A stretch of 38,437 bases of DNA from Acetobacteraceae bacterium (lineage in GTDB: Bacteria > Pseudomonadota > Alphaproteobacteria > Acetobacterales > Acetobacteraceae), in NCBI GenBank assembly GCA_020848935.1, contig JADLHF010000174.1:1-38437 (forward strand), read 5' to 3'. Position 1 is the first letter of the stretch. Each line of letters starts with the position of its first letter. The notes beneath the pieces are model-generated. The model ran no database searches and had not been told where the DNA came from. It was given only the letters and a program-made list of their open reading frames with translations. A program made the position numbers and the translations under genes. Positions 23,334 through 31,777 of the stretch are shown here, piece by piece.

Positions 23334-24172
23334 CACGCGATCGCCCGCGACAGCCGGCCGTACAGCAACAGCGCGATGCCGAAGATCACCAGCACCACCA
23401 GCGACAGGGCCGCGGCCACCGGCCAGTTCAGCGTCACGATCGCCTGGTCGTAGATCTCGGTGGCGAGGAGGAAAACCCGCCCGCCGCCCAGCAGCTTCGG
23501 GGTGATGAAGCTGGACACCGCCAGCACGAAGGCCAGCAGGCAGCCCAGCATGATCCCCGGCAGGGTCAGCGGCACCACGATGCGGCGGAACACGGTGAAC
23601 GGGCGGGCGCCCAGGCTGGCCGCAGCCTCCTCCAGCGAGGCGTTCAGCCGCCCGAATCCGGCGATCAGGGCCAGGATCATGTAAGGCATCAGGATTTCCA
23701 CCAGCCCGATCACCACCCCGGTGGTGTTGAACACCATGCGCGGCGGCTTCACCATGCCCAACCCGCGCAGGATCGAGGCCACCAGCCCGCCATCGCCCAG
23801 GATCACCATCCAGCCATAGGTGCGCACCACCGCGGAGACCAGCAGCGGCGACACGCAGGCCACGATCAGCAGGTTCTTCCACCGCTCCGGCGTGCGGTAG
23901 ATGAACAGCGCGATGGGATAGGCGCAGAGCAGCGTCAGCGCCGTGATCGACAGCGCGATGGTCACGGAATCCAGCACCAGCTCGGCATAGAAGACGTCGC
24001 CGAACATCTTCGCCCAGGTGGCGAAGGTGAACCCCCCCAGCAACGCGCCGCCGGCACTGGCCTGCTGGAACGACAGCAGCGCCAAATTGCCCATCGGCAC
24101 CAGGAAGACCGCCAGGTTCACCAGCAGGGCCGGAAGCAGCAAGGCCAGGGCGAGGCGGGAGGCGATGGGCAT
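23333..24172 (-). CDS. ABC transporter permease (PotB-like)
   Basis: Inner-membrane permease of 279 residues with about six transmembrane helices. The EAA loop reads EEAAASLGARPFTVFRR followed by IVVPLTLPG, nearly the same as in its partner, which suggests both contact the same ATPase dimer. ATG 24172 has no clear ribosome-binding site. The gap of about 200 bases to the ATPase gene contains two opposed A/T hairpins, so this half of the transporter may be transcribed or processed separately from the ATPase. Confidence 0.9.
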   Translation of the reverse strand: MPIASRLALALLLPALLVNLAVFLVPMGNLALLSFQQASAGGALLGGFTFATWAKMFGDVFYAELVLDSVTIALSITALTLLCAYPIALFIYRTPERWKNLLIVACVSPLLVSAVVRTYGWMVILGDGGLVASILRGLGMVKPPRMVFNTTGVVIGLVEILMPYMILALIAGFGRLNASLEEAAASLGARPFTVFRRIVVPLTLPGIMLGCLLAFVLAVSSFITPKLLGGGRVFLLATEIYDQAIVTLNWPVAAALSLVVLVIFGIALLLYGRLSRAIA

Positions 24173-24195
24173 TTCAGGTCAGGCCAGGGAAGGGA

Positions 24196-24236
24196 AGGCT
24201 TCTTTTTGTGAACAAAAAGAAGCAAAAAAACTTTAT
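24196..24236 (+). terminator. A/T hairpin oriented plus, without a matching plus-strand gene
   Basis: Arms GCTTCTTTTTGT and ACAAAAAGAAGC (24198-24209 and 24212-24223), loop GA, tail AAAAAAACTTT to the right. It is the inverted match of the hairpin at 24317-24362, with about 80 bases between. By the rule seen at other copies it should end a plus-strand gene, but none is present. Confidence 0.55.
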
Positions 24237-24316
24237 CCATGCGTGTGGGGGAAAATGTCGTGCCCCTGGTGCAAACGCCGGGTGCCGCCATCGAGACCCG
24301 GTCGCTCCCCCAGCAA

Positions 24317-24362
24317 ATGAATGAAGTTTTTTTGCTTCTTTTTGTTCACAAAAAGAAGAATC
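24317..24362 (-). terminator. A/T hairpin after the ABC ATPase gene
   Basis: Arms CTTCTTTTTGT and ACAAAAAGAAG (24335-24345 and 24348-24358) with tail GAATGAAGTTTTTTT on the left. Oriented with the minus-strand ATPase gene, whose stop is at 24374. It may cut transcription before the permease genes. Confidence 0.6.
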
Positions 24363-24373
24363 CTTCCCGCTTC

Positions 24374-25432
24374 TCACGCGTCGAACGCCAGTGTATCGCT
24401 GACCCGCCACGCCAGGTTCACCGCCTCGCCCTCGCGCGGGATTGGCTGGCCGGGGTGGGTATGGCGTTCCACGGTCAGCATCGCGCCGGCGCAATCGACT
24501 TCGCAGGCCAGCACGTCGCCGACATAGGTGGCGCGGCGGATGGTGCCGGCGGCGCTGTTCCATTCCGGGCCGATGGCGTCCGTGGCGATATGCAGGCGGT
24601 GCGGGCGCATCATCACGGTCACGCGGCCTGCCGGGCCGGGCTTGGCGGCGCGCAGCCGCAACGGGCCGGCCAGGATGTCGCCATCGCCGTCGCGCGCGCC
24701 GTCCAGCCGGTTGATGCGGCCGACGAAATCGGCGACGAACGGGGTGGCGGGGCTTTCGTAGATGTCGAACGGGGTGCCGAGCTGTTCCAGCGATCCCGCG
24801 CGCATCACCGCGATGCGGTCGCACATCGCCAGCGCCTCCACCTGGTCGTGGGTGACGAAGATGGTGGTGATTCCCAGCCGCTTCTGGATGTCGCGGATTT
24901 CGGTGCGCATCTCCTCGCGCAGCTTGGCGTCCAGGTTGGACAGGGGCTCATCCAGCAGCAGGATCGACGGCTCGATCACCAGCGCGCGGGCCAGGGCGAC
25001 GCGCTGCTGCTGCCCGCCGGACAGTTCGCGCGGGCGGCGATGGCCGAGCCCGTCGAGGTGGACCATGGCCAGCGCGCGTTCCACCTTGGCGGCGATCTCG
25101 GCACGGGACTGCTTTCGCATCTCCAACCCGAAGGCGACGTTGCCCGCCACGTCCATGTGGGGGAACAGGGCGTAGTTCTGGAACACGATGCCCATGTCGC
25201 GCTTGTGCGGCGGCAGGGTGGTGACGTCGTGGCCGGCCACCAGGATGCGCCCGGCGGTGGCCTCGGCCAGCCCGCCGATCATGCGCAGGGTGGTGGTCTT
25301 GCCGCAGCCGGAGGGGCCGAGCAGGCCGAGCAGCTCGCCCTTCTGCACCGCCAGGGACAGCGCGGCGACCGCCGGCGGGCCGGCGCCGAAGCGCTTCTCC
25401 AGCGCTTCGAGAACCAGGTGGGCGTCGGACAT
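24374..25432 (-). CDS. ABC transporter ATPase (PotA/FbpC-like)
   Basis: 352-residue ABC ATPase. Walker A is GPSGCGKTT (residues 39-47), the signature LSGGQQQR is at 137-144, Walker B is ILLLDEP (157-163) and the switch His is in FVTHDQVEAL. A C-terminal TOBE domain (about 280-350) is typical of importers of polyamines, iron or sulfate. It starts one base inside the stop of the binding-protein gene (TGATG). An A/T hairpin follows its stop and separates it from its permeases. Confidence 0.93.
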   Translation of the reverse strand: MSDAHLVLEALEKRFGAGPPAVAALSLAVQKGELLGLLGPSGCGKTTTLRMIGGLAEATAGRILVAGHDVTTLPPHKRDMGIVFQNYALFPHMDVAGNVAFGLEMRKQSRAEIAAKVERALAMVHLDGLGHRRPRELSGGQQQRVALARALVIEPSILLLDEPLSNLDAKLREEMRTEIRDIQKRLGITTIFVTHDQVEALAMCDRIAVMRAGSLEQLGTPFDIYESPATPFVADFVGRINRLDGARDGDGDILAGPLRLRAAKPGPAGRVTVMMRPHRLHIATDAIGPEWNSAAGTIRRATYVGDVLACEVDCAGAMLTVERHTHPGQPIPREGEAVNLAWRVSDTLAFDA

Positions 25433-26481
25433 CAGCGCCGCGTCAGCACGCGGCGGCGCCACTGCTCGGTCACGCTCTCGCGGAACTTGGCCACTTCCAG
25501 CCAGTCCACCGGCAGCATCTGGGCCATGCGCTCGGGCGAGGCGGCGGTCTTGGCCAGGGCGGCGGCGCTGACCTTGGCCTTCAGGTTCACCGGGGCATAG
25601 AACATCCGCTCGGTGAAGGCGGCCTGCGCCTCGGCGCCGAGGGCGTGGTTCATGAAGGCGCGCGCGGCGTCGGGCTGCTTGGAGCCCTTGACCAGGCCGA
25701 GCACGTTGATCTGGAACAGCGAGCCCTCGTCGGGCAGCACGGCGGCGAGCTTGCCGTTGGACTGGGCGGAATAGAGCTGGCCGCGGGCATTCCAGCCGAC
25801 GCCGAGCGACGCGGTGCCGTTGGTGATGAAGGTGTAGGCATCCGGCTTCGGGTCCCACGACAGCACGCTGGGGGCGAGCTTGGCGACCGCCTCGAATCCC
25901 TTGTCCAGCTTGCGGTAGTCGTCACCGCCGAAGGTCTTGTTGGCCATCATCAGGAAGCCGAGGCCGACGATATCGGGCACGCCGGCAATGGCGATCTGTT
26001 CCTTGTACTTGGGGTCCCAGAAGGCTTTCCAGGAGGTGGGCGCCGGCTTCACCCGCTCGGGCGAGTACAGCATCACCAGGTTGTCGAAGGTGACGGCCGG
26101 GGCCGCCACGCCGGGGGTGAAGGCGCGCGGGGAGAGGTCGGCGAGTGCGGGCACGCTGGCCTTGTCCACCGCCTCGAACAGTCCTTCGTCGCTGGCGGCC
26201 TTGGCCACCGAGACGTCCATCATCACGCAATCGACCTGCGGGTTGGCTTTCTGCGCGCGCAGCTGGCCGAGCGCCTGGGCCGAGTTGCCCATCGAGAAAT
26301 AGGTCACCTTGATGCCGGGGTTGGCGCGGCGGAACGGCTCCACCACGGTGGGCTCGTAGTTGTCCTGGAAGATGCCGGCATAGGCGGCGATGGTGATGCT
26401 GGCCTGTTGGGCGCGGGCGATGGCGGGCATGGCCAGGGTGGCGGCACCGGCGGCGAGCAGGCGGCGGCGGGTGGGGCGCAT
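25432..26481 (-). CDS. ABC transporter periplasmic binding protein (PotD-like)
   Basis: 349-residue solute-binding protein. The N-terminus, RRRLLAAGAATLA, then MPAIARAQ, reads as a twin-arginine signal with cleavage near residue 25. The ITIAAYAGIFQDNYEP start of the mature domain and the VDCVMMD and NLVMLYSP segments match the spermidine/putrescine-binding family. The ligand cannot be read from the sequence. ATG 26481 lies 11 bases after the amidotransferase stop, so the two are probably cotranscribed. Confidence 0.92.
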   Translation of the reverse strand: MRPTRRRLLAAGAATLAMPAIARAQQASITIAAYAGIFQDNYEPTVVEPFRRANPGIKVTYFSMGNSAQALGQLRAQKANPQVDCVMMDVSVAKAASDEGLFEAVDKASVPALADLSPRAFTPGVAAPAVTFDNLVMLYSPERVKPAPTSWKAFWDPKYKEQIAIAGVPDIVGLGFLMMANKTFGGDDYRKLDKGFEAVAKLAPSVLSWDPKPDAYTFITNGTASLGVGWNARGQLYSAQSNGKLAAVLPDEGSLFQINVLGLVKGSKQPDAARAFMNHALGAEAQAAFTERMFYAPVNLKAKVSAAALAKTAASPERMAQMLPVDWLEVAKFRESVTEQWRRRVLTRR

Positions 26482-26492
26482 GGACGTCTCCT

Positions 26493-27173
26493 TCAGGTGG
26501 GGGGGATGCCAATGGGGGCGATGCCCACGCGGCGCAGCATCTCGGTGAACAAGGCGTGGCGGGCGGCGGTGCCGGGGCCGACATTGGCGGCACTATCGCG
26601 GTCGAGCGTTGCGGGGTCGAGCATATTTTCGGCGAGCCAGCCGGGGGTCCTGGTTGCCCAGTCGCGCACGATGGCCGCGTCGGCCTCGGGATGGAACTGC
26701 ACGCCCAGGGCGCAACCGAGCTGGAAGGCCTGGACGGTGCCCTGGTCGCGCGCCAGCACCTCGGTTCCGTCGGGCACTTCGAGGTTGTCGCCATGCCAGC
26801 GCACCCAGGGGCCGCGCCAGACGGGGTCGGCGACCTCGGCATTTTCATGCCAGCCGACGAAGCGGCGGGCGAAGGGGGTGGCGCGGCCGCCGATGGCGGT
26901 GGCGATCAGCTGGGCGCCGAAGCAGATGCCCACCACCGGCCGCCCGGCGGCGATGGCGCCGCCCAGCAGGCGGCGCTGGCGGTGGATCCAGGGGATGTCC
27001 TCGTATGCGCCACACGGCGAGCCGAGGGAGACGATCAGCGCCTCATCGCCAGGCGCGTCGGGAACGGTCTCGGGCGTGACAGTGTGCAGCGTGGCGCCGC
27101 GGGCCTGTTCCAGCCACGTTCCGAACAGCCCGGCGGGGGCGCCCGGCGCATTCTCGATCACCAGAACCTTCAT
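26493..27173 (-). CDS. class I glutamine amidotransferase (GATase1)
   Basis: 226-residue, free-standing GATase1 domain. The nucleophile elbow is GICFGAQL (Cys 84), with His 161 and Glu 163 in VQFHPEAD completing the triad. It resembles the GMP synthase glutaminase domain and orphan GMP synthase-like proteins. Next to a polyamine-type ABC importer, a hydrolase for gamma-glutamylated amines is possible, though PuuD proper belongs to a different subgroup. It is the first gene of the minus-strand run; no strong ribosome-binding site precedes ATG 27173. It diverges from the APH-fold gene with about 180 bases between. Confidence 0.85.
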   Translation of the reverse strand: MKVLVIENAPGAPAGLFGTWLEQARGATLHTVTPETVPDAPGDEALIVSLGSPCGAYEDIPWIHRQRRLLGGAIAAGRPVVGICFGAQLIATAIGGRATPFARRFVGWHENAEVADPVWRGPWVRWHGDNLEVPDGTEVLARDQGTVQAFQLGCALGVQFHPEADAAIVRDWATRTPGWLAENMLDPATLDRDSAANVGPGTAARHALFTEMLRRVGIAPIGIPPT

Positions 27174-27350
27174 GCGTGTTGTGCCACCGTATCGCACTGC
27201 ATCATGGCGCCACCGGCGGTCCCGGGTCAAACCTCGCCGCGTGGTTATTGCGCCACCATCGGTTGCGTGCGGTATCGGCGGCGTGTCACGGATACCGGGG
27301 TCGTCGAGTCCCCCTATGCACGGGCGGCACACGGTGGTTGGGGGCCAGGC

Positions 27351-28439
27351 ATGGCGGATTGGGCAGGCACGATCGAGGTGGCGGCGGACGGGCGGCTGGC
27401 GGCGCTGTACCGCGGGCTGCGCGCCGCCCTGCGGGCCGAGCCGGCCACCGCGGCGCTGGCCGGGATGCCGATGGCGGCGCTGCGCGACAAGGGGCTGGCG
27501 CACGACCATATCCGGCTGGGGGAAAGCGGCTGGCTGGCGCGGGTCCCCAAGCAGAGCCAAATGGACCTGCCGGCGGCGGCCAACCTCGCCTATCAGGCCG
27601 CGTGCTTTCGTCGTGCCGCGCCTGGCGGGCATGTGCCGCGGCTGCTGGCGGTGCTGCCACCCGGGCCATTGCTGGCGCATGGCGCGCTGGTGGTGGAGGC
27701 GATCGCCGGCCGGCCCGCGCGGCTGCCGGGCGACCTGCCGGCGGTGGCGCGCGCGCTGGCCTCGCTGCATGCCCTGCCGCGCCCGGCGGCCACCGCGCCC
27801 TTGCTGGCGCCGGCCGACCCGCTGGCGGCGATGCGCGACGAGGTGGCGGCCCAGGGCGCCCATCTGGCCGAGGCGCGGCTGGACCGGACGGTGCGCGCGC
27901 TGGTGGAACGCGAGATGACCGCCCTGTTGGCGCTGTGCGCGGCGCCGGCGCGCCCGGCCACCTGCCTGATCAGCTTTGATGCCCATCCCGGCAATTTCCT
28001 GGTGAGGGCCGATGGATCGGCGGTGCTGGTGGACCTGGAGAAGGGGCGTTACGGCGCGCCCTCGCTCGATCTGGCGCATGCCACGCTGTACACCTCCACC
28101 ACCTGGGACCTGGACAGTGAAGCGGAGCTGACGGTGGCCGAGATCGCCGCCTTCCACGCCGCCTGGGAAGCGGTGCCTGGGGTGCCCGACGCGACCGGCT
28201 GGCACGGGGCGCTGCGCCGGGCGATGTGGCTGTGGTCCGTCACCTGGTGCGCCAAGTGGCGGGTGCTGTCCGCTGCACCGAAGCGGATGTCAGCGGATGG
28301 CGAGGACTGGTCGGCCGAAGCGTCCGACCGGGCGCTGATCGACCATGTTCGCGGGCGGGTGGACCATTATCTGTCGCCCGCCGTGGTGGCGCGCTGCCTG
28401 GACGAGTTCTCCGCGCTGGAGCGGGTGCTGGCGGGCTGA
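27351..28439 (+). CDS. APH-fold phosphotransferase
   Basis: 362-residue protein of the aminoglycoside phosphotransferase/choline kinase superfamily. The catalytic loop appears as SFDAHPGNFLV (near residues 207-217), with Asp and Asn in place but HGD replaced by SFD, and the metal site is VLVDLEKG near 228. The N-lobe Lys region is poorly defined. The substrate is unknown. The start at ATG 27351 is in a frame that runs open far upstream across the amidotransferase gene; the upstream part is a shadow. It diverges from the amidotransferase-ABC run. Confidence 0.8.
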   Translation: MADWAGTIEVAADGRLAALYRGLRAALRAEPATAALAGMPMAALRDKGLAHDHIRLGESGWLARVPKQSQMDLPAAANLAYQAACFRRAAPGGHVPRLLAVLPPGPLLAHGALVVEAIAGRPARLPGDLPAVARALASLHALPRPAATAPLLAPADPLAAMRDEVAAQGAHLAEARLDRTVRALVEREMTALLALCAAPARPATCLISFDAHPGNFLVRADGSAVLVDLEKGRYGAPSLDLAHATLYTSTTWDLDSEAELTVAEIAAFHAAWEAVPGVPDATGWHGALRRAMWLWSVTWCAKWRVLSAAPKRMSADGEDWSAEASDRALIDHVRGRVDHYLSPAVVARCLDEFSALERVLAG

Positions 28440-28593
28440 GCGAGCGACGCCGAGGGGGAGCCGCGGGGGATTGCCGGGTGGGGGTGACCAAGGGGCGGCC
28501 GCATTGCCGGTGCACGGTCTCATAAAATATCTCATGACCGATTTTTTAGTGAATTCCGCGTAATGAGGGCATCCGCTATCTCAGGAGAGATCG

Positions 28594-29364
28594 ATGCGTT
28601 CTACGATCCGCCGCATCGTCGCGCCTATCCTGTTCGCCGGGCTGCTGGGCCAGGGGGCATCCGGCGCGCCGCGGCCGCGCCTGCCGGTCGAGGGCGGCGC
28701 CGACAACCTGTCGGCCACCGAGATCGCCATACTGCTGGATGCCTGTCTTGATGATGGCTGGGGGATGGGGACGCCGGGCTATCCCTGGCGCGTCTATGGC
28801 GATGAAATGGCACGCGAGGAAGTGGCGGCCGAAGGGGGGGAGGACGGGTTCTTCACGCCGGGACCGGCAACGCCGCGGGGCTGCCTGGCCGGGTTGTGGC
28901 CAGTGGATGGCGGCTTTGCCTGGGTGCCATTCGATGGCGCCGCGGGCGCGGCCGGCATGGCGCGCATTGATGCCAGCCCGGGCGCCAGCTCCACGCCCAT
29001 CCCCACACCCAGCGCGGACGCCAGCCCGCCGCCCAGGCCGGCGCCCAGGCCGGCGGCCAGCCTGGGCGAGGGGCCGCGCGGTGGCGTGACGATGGCGGCG
29101 TTCCAGCCCAGCGTCTGGCCGGCCTGGCCGGGTAGCGGGGGCGGCGTGACCACCCGCAGCGTGGGGGACCCGCATCTGCCCGCCCCGCCCCCCGGCGACC
29201 CGGAGCCGGGGGATGGCACGGACCCGCGGGACGATGGCGCGTTGCTGGTGGCTGGCCCGCCGCCGCGGCCGACACCGCTGCCCGCGGTGATGCCCGAGCC
29301 CGGCACGCTGGCACTGCTGGGCGTGGCGCTGCTGGCGCTGGGGTTGTTGCGCCGCCCGGTCTGA
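28594..29364 (+). CDS. PEP-CTERM sorting-signal protein
   Basis: 256-residue exported protein. A signal peptide (residues 1-25, basic start, hydrophobic IVAPILFAGLLG core, cleavage near ASGA) leads into a low-complexity body rich in Pro, Gly and Ala, with a PRPAPRPA stretch near residue 150. The C-terminus is a textbook PEP-CTERM: PEPGTLALLGVALLALG followed by LLRRP. PEP-CTERM proteins are processed by exosortase and usually go with exopolysaccharide production; no exosortase gene is in this window. ATG 28594 has AGGAGAG seven bases upstream, and the region before it (28515-28560) is unusually A/T-rich, a likely promoter. Confidence 0.85.
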   Translation: MRSTIRRIVAPILFAGLLGQGASGAPRPRLPVEGGADNLSATEIAILLDACLDDGWGMGTPGYPWRVYGDEMAREEVAAEGGEDGFFTPGPATPRGCLAGLWPVDGGFAWVPFDGAAGAAGMARIDASPGASSTPIPTPSADASPPPRPAPRPAASLGEGPRGGVTMAAFQPSVWPAWPGSGGGVTTRSVGDPHLPAPPPGDPEPGDGTDPRDDGALLVAGPPPRPTPLPAVMPEPGTLALLGVALLALGLLRRPV

Positions 29365-29397
29365 CTGGCAGGACGCCTGACCTGCCGGGCGGCGCCG

Positions 29398-31449
29398 TCA
29401 GGCGGGAACGCCGGCCCGGCGCAACCCCTCCAGGAACAGCGCGTCGTCCTCCGGCCGCAGGAAGGTGCTGCGCGCCGCCGCCTGGGCCAGTGAGTAGCCG
29501 GGCTCCAGTCGGTAGAGCCGTTCGCGCATCTGCGCCGCCTCCTCGATCTCGCCGAGATGGCCAAGTGCCGCCAGCAGCACCTTGAAGGTGGAGGACAGGG
29601 TGGGGTGCAGCGCCACGGCCCGCCGCCCCAGCGCCACCACATGCTCGTAGCGGCCCATCAGCAGGTGCGGCACCATCAGGGAAGTATCGAAATAGCAACT
29701 GTTGGGATCGAATGGCGACAGCCGCCGCGCCTGTTCGATGCGCGCCACCGCCGCCGCGTGCTGGCCCAGGTAGCACAGCGCCAGGCCGCTGAAGGTCCAG
29801 GCCAGCGGCAGGCTGGGGTTCAGCGCCAGCGCCCGTTCGTGCAGCGCCATCGCGCCCCGCGGGTCGCGGCGCAGGAAGGCGCGGGCATGCCCGGCGATGG
29901 TCAGCGCCCGGGCGTCGGCGGGGTCCAGCCGCATCGCCCGCTTGGCCAGCTCACCGGCCCGCGCCATGGCGGCATCGCGCGCCAGCGGTGGGTCGGCCGC
30001 CGCCGTCCAGCCCTGACCGACCAGGAAGATGTGCCAGTACGCCAGCCAGGCATGGGCGGCGGCATAGCCGGGGTCCAGAGCCACTGCCCGTGTCAGTGCC
30101 GCGCCGGCGGCGAGGAACTCCGCCTCCTCCAGCTGGTACAGCGCCGGAATGGCGCGCAGCACCAGGTCATAGGCGGTGGCCGAGCTCGCCGGTCGCAGTC
30201 CGGCGCGGCGGCTTTCGTGCTGCATCAGTTCGGGGTCGATCTGCGCCACCGCCTCGGCAGCGATCTCGTCCTGCAGGGTCAGCAGGTCGTCGGCGTCGCG
30301 TTCGAACCGGCCGGACCACACCACCTGGCCCGAGGGTTGCCCGGTGGCGGTGCCGTCATGGCCGTTGCGCAGGTCGAGCAGGCGCAGGTTGACGCGGATG
30401 CGGGCGCCGGTGGCGGCACTGGCGTGCTGGATGGTGCCGTCGAGCAGGAAATCCAGGTCCAGCGCCCGCCAGCCGGCGCCGTCATCCGCGCCCGGGGTCG
30501 CGCCGGCAAGGGCCGCCATGCTGGGGCTGGCGATCAGGAACAGCCAGCGCAGCCGGGCCAGCGCGGTGGTGATCTCGTCCGCCAGGCCCAGCGACAGTCC
30601 GCCCAGATTGCCGGCTGCGCCGATGCCGGCCGACAGCGCGCGCAGCGGCATCACCCCCAGCCGCACCCCGCTGCGCCGCCGGCCGGCCGGGCGGGCAGGC
30701 GCCGCCGCTGCGCCACTGCTCGTGACACTGGTATCCGTGCCGCCGCGAAGGGCGGCGGCCAGTGCCCTTGTCTCAGCCGAGGGCACCATGCCGTGGGTAT
30801 CGGCCAGGGCTGCCACGCAGCGATCGTAGCTGGCCAGGGCTTCGCCGCGCGCGCCACGGTCGGCATGAACCTGGATGATGGCGCGCCATGCCCCCTCATG
30901 CGCCGGGTCCAGCGCCAGCAATGCGGCGGCGGCGTCCAGCCGGCGTTGCGGGGCTGCGGCCGGGTCCAGCAGGTGCCCGGCCAGCACCGCCTCCGCCCGC
31001 GCGACGGCGGACACCAGCAGGGCGCGGCGGCGCTCGTCCAGATAACGATCGAAGGCCGGGTCGGCGCCGGCAAGGTCTTCGGCCAGCCGCTGCGGGTGCG
31101 CGCCGGGGTCGGCCAGCAGCGCCAGGCCGGCGCCGCGCAGTGCCACGTGGCGGCGGTCGGCCGCCAGCAATGCGGCGGCCGGTCCCAGGGCGGTTGACAG
31201 TTCATGCACGCATTGGCGCAGCGAGGCGCGGGCCTGCTCGTCGGCGCGGTTGCTCCACAACAAGCCGGCCAGGCGTTCGCGGCGCATCGGCTCGGGGCTG
31301 GCCAGCGCCAGGATGGCCAGCAGCGCGCGAGCCTTTCGTCCGCGCGGCAACAGGCTGGTGCCGTCGGCCGCGGTGGCGGCCAGCGGCCCCATCAGGGAGA
31401 CGCGCAGCAGCGTCGGCGTGGCGGCGGAAATTGCCCTTGTGTCATCCAC
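29398..31449 (-). CDS. BTAD-type transcriptional regulator with TPR sensor region
   Basis: 683-residue cytoplasmic regulator. Residues 10-100 form an OmpR/PhoB-like winged helix (RGRKARALLAILALA, then RERLAGLLW). A BTAD domain follows (about 105-240, with AFDRYLDERRRALL). The middle region (about 275-400) starts LGVMPLRAL and contains GLADEITTALARLRWLFLIA, a segment shared with CadC- and adenylate-cyclase-linked regulators. TPR repeats fill about 430-650. The start is unclear; GTG 31449 is the best candidate, with no ribosome-binding site, and an internal ATG about 20 codons later is possible. It is transcribed away from the peptide-DUF6065 locus and ends 34 bases from the PEP-CTERM gene. Confidence 0.85.
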   Translation of the reverse strand: MDDTRAISAATPTLLRVSLMGPLAATAADGTSLLPRGRKARALLAILALASPEPMRRERLAGLLWSNRADEQARASLRQCVHELSTALGPAAALLAADRRHVALRGAGLALLADPGAHPQRLAEDLAGADPAFDRYLDERRRALLVSAVARAEAVLAGHLLDPAAAPQRRLDAAAALLALDPAHEGAWRAIIQVHADRGARGEALASYDRCVAALADTHGMVPSAETRALAAALRGGTDTSVTSSGAAAAPARPAGRRRSGVRLGVMPLRALSAGIGAAGNLGGLSLGLADEITTALARLRWLFLIASPSMAALAGATPGADDGAGWRALDLDFLLDGTIQHASAATGARIRVNLRLLDLRNGHDGTATGQPSGQVVWSGRFERDADDLLTLQDEIAAEAVAQIDPELMQHESRRAGLRPASSATAYDLVLRAIPALYQLEEAEFLAAGAALTRAVALDPGYAAAHAWLAYWHIFLVGQGWTAAADPPLARDAAMARAGELAKRAMRLDPADARALTIAGHARAFLRRDPRGAMALHERALALNPSLPLAWTFSGLALCYLGQHAAAVARIEQARRLSPFDPNSCYFDTSLMVPHLLMGRYEHVVALGRRAVALHPTLSSTFKVLLAALGHLGEIEEAAQMRERLYRLEPGYSLAQAAARSTFLRPEDDALFLEGLRRAGVPA

Positions 31450-31486
31450 GGTGGTCGGAATCCCGTTTTTTCGTCGCTTTGTGCCG

Positions 31487-31510
31487 GTGACGACGTCACG
31501 CCATCGTGAC
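31487..31510. promoter_or_regulatory. operator-like GTGAC repeats
   Basis: GTGAC-N3-GTCAC (31487-31499) is a perfect inverted repeat, and a third GTGAC follows at 31506-31510. It lies 38 bases upstream of the BTAD regulator's start and in the shared divergent region, so it may be an autoregulatory binding site. Which protein binds it is unknown. Confidence 0.4.
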
Positions 31511-31609
31511 GCTAGCGCGCGGGCGGCCGGGTTCGCAATGTCGTTAATGATCCGCAGGGACGTCTCCGCCGGGCGCGGCAAAAAATCCTGGTGTAATAGG
31601 AAAAAAGAC

Positions 31610-31638
31610 TTGACTTGGCGGCACCGACCCGGCATGCT
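31610..31638 (+). promoter_or_regulatory. possible sigma-70 promoter of the peptide-DUF6065 unit
   Basis: TTGACT (31610-31615) is followed after 17 bases by CATGCT (31633-31638). The -35 is good and the -10 is weak, but it is the best pair in the region and lies in an A-rich stretch. It would place the leader hairpin inside the transcript. Confidence 0.35.
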
Positions 31639-31674
31639 GGCGATATCGGCGGGCGAGATGCGTCCGCCGGCAAA

Positions 31675-31747
31675 CCTGCCCCACCTTGGCCGGAATCGCC
31701 GGGCCACCCGCATGGGTGGCCCGGCGTTCGCGCATGGGCGGGGCAGG
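31675..31747 (+). ncRNA. structured mRNA leader: nested stem and 12-base hairpin
   Basis: An outer stem CCTGCCCC/GGGGCAGG (31675-31682 with 31740-31747) encloses a perfect 12-base hairpin, GCCGGGCCACCC/GGGTGGCCCGGC (31698-31709 with 31714-31725, loop GCAT). The element ends 30 bases before the start codon of the small peptide and is followed by an accessible AAGGAG. There is no T-run, so it is not a terminator. I know no riboswitch class that it matches. Confidence 0.6.
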
Positions 31748-31777
31748 ATCGGGCAATAGGCAAAAGGAGCGATAATC

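Noticed and set aside
24196-24362. Inverted A/T repeats as ends of an insertion sequence
   Set aside because: The spacer is about 80 bases with no transposase, no target-site duplication was seen, and the same hairpins occur singly at many gene ends.
29557-31197. 546-codon plus-strand frame opposite the BTAD regulator
   Set aside because: Gln/Gly/Arg-rich shadow with no domain, while the minus strand has TPR and BTAD sequence.
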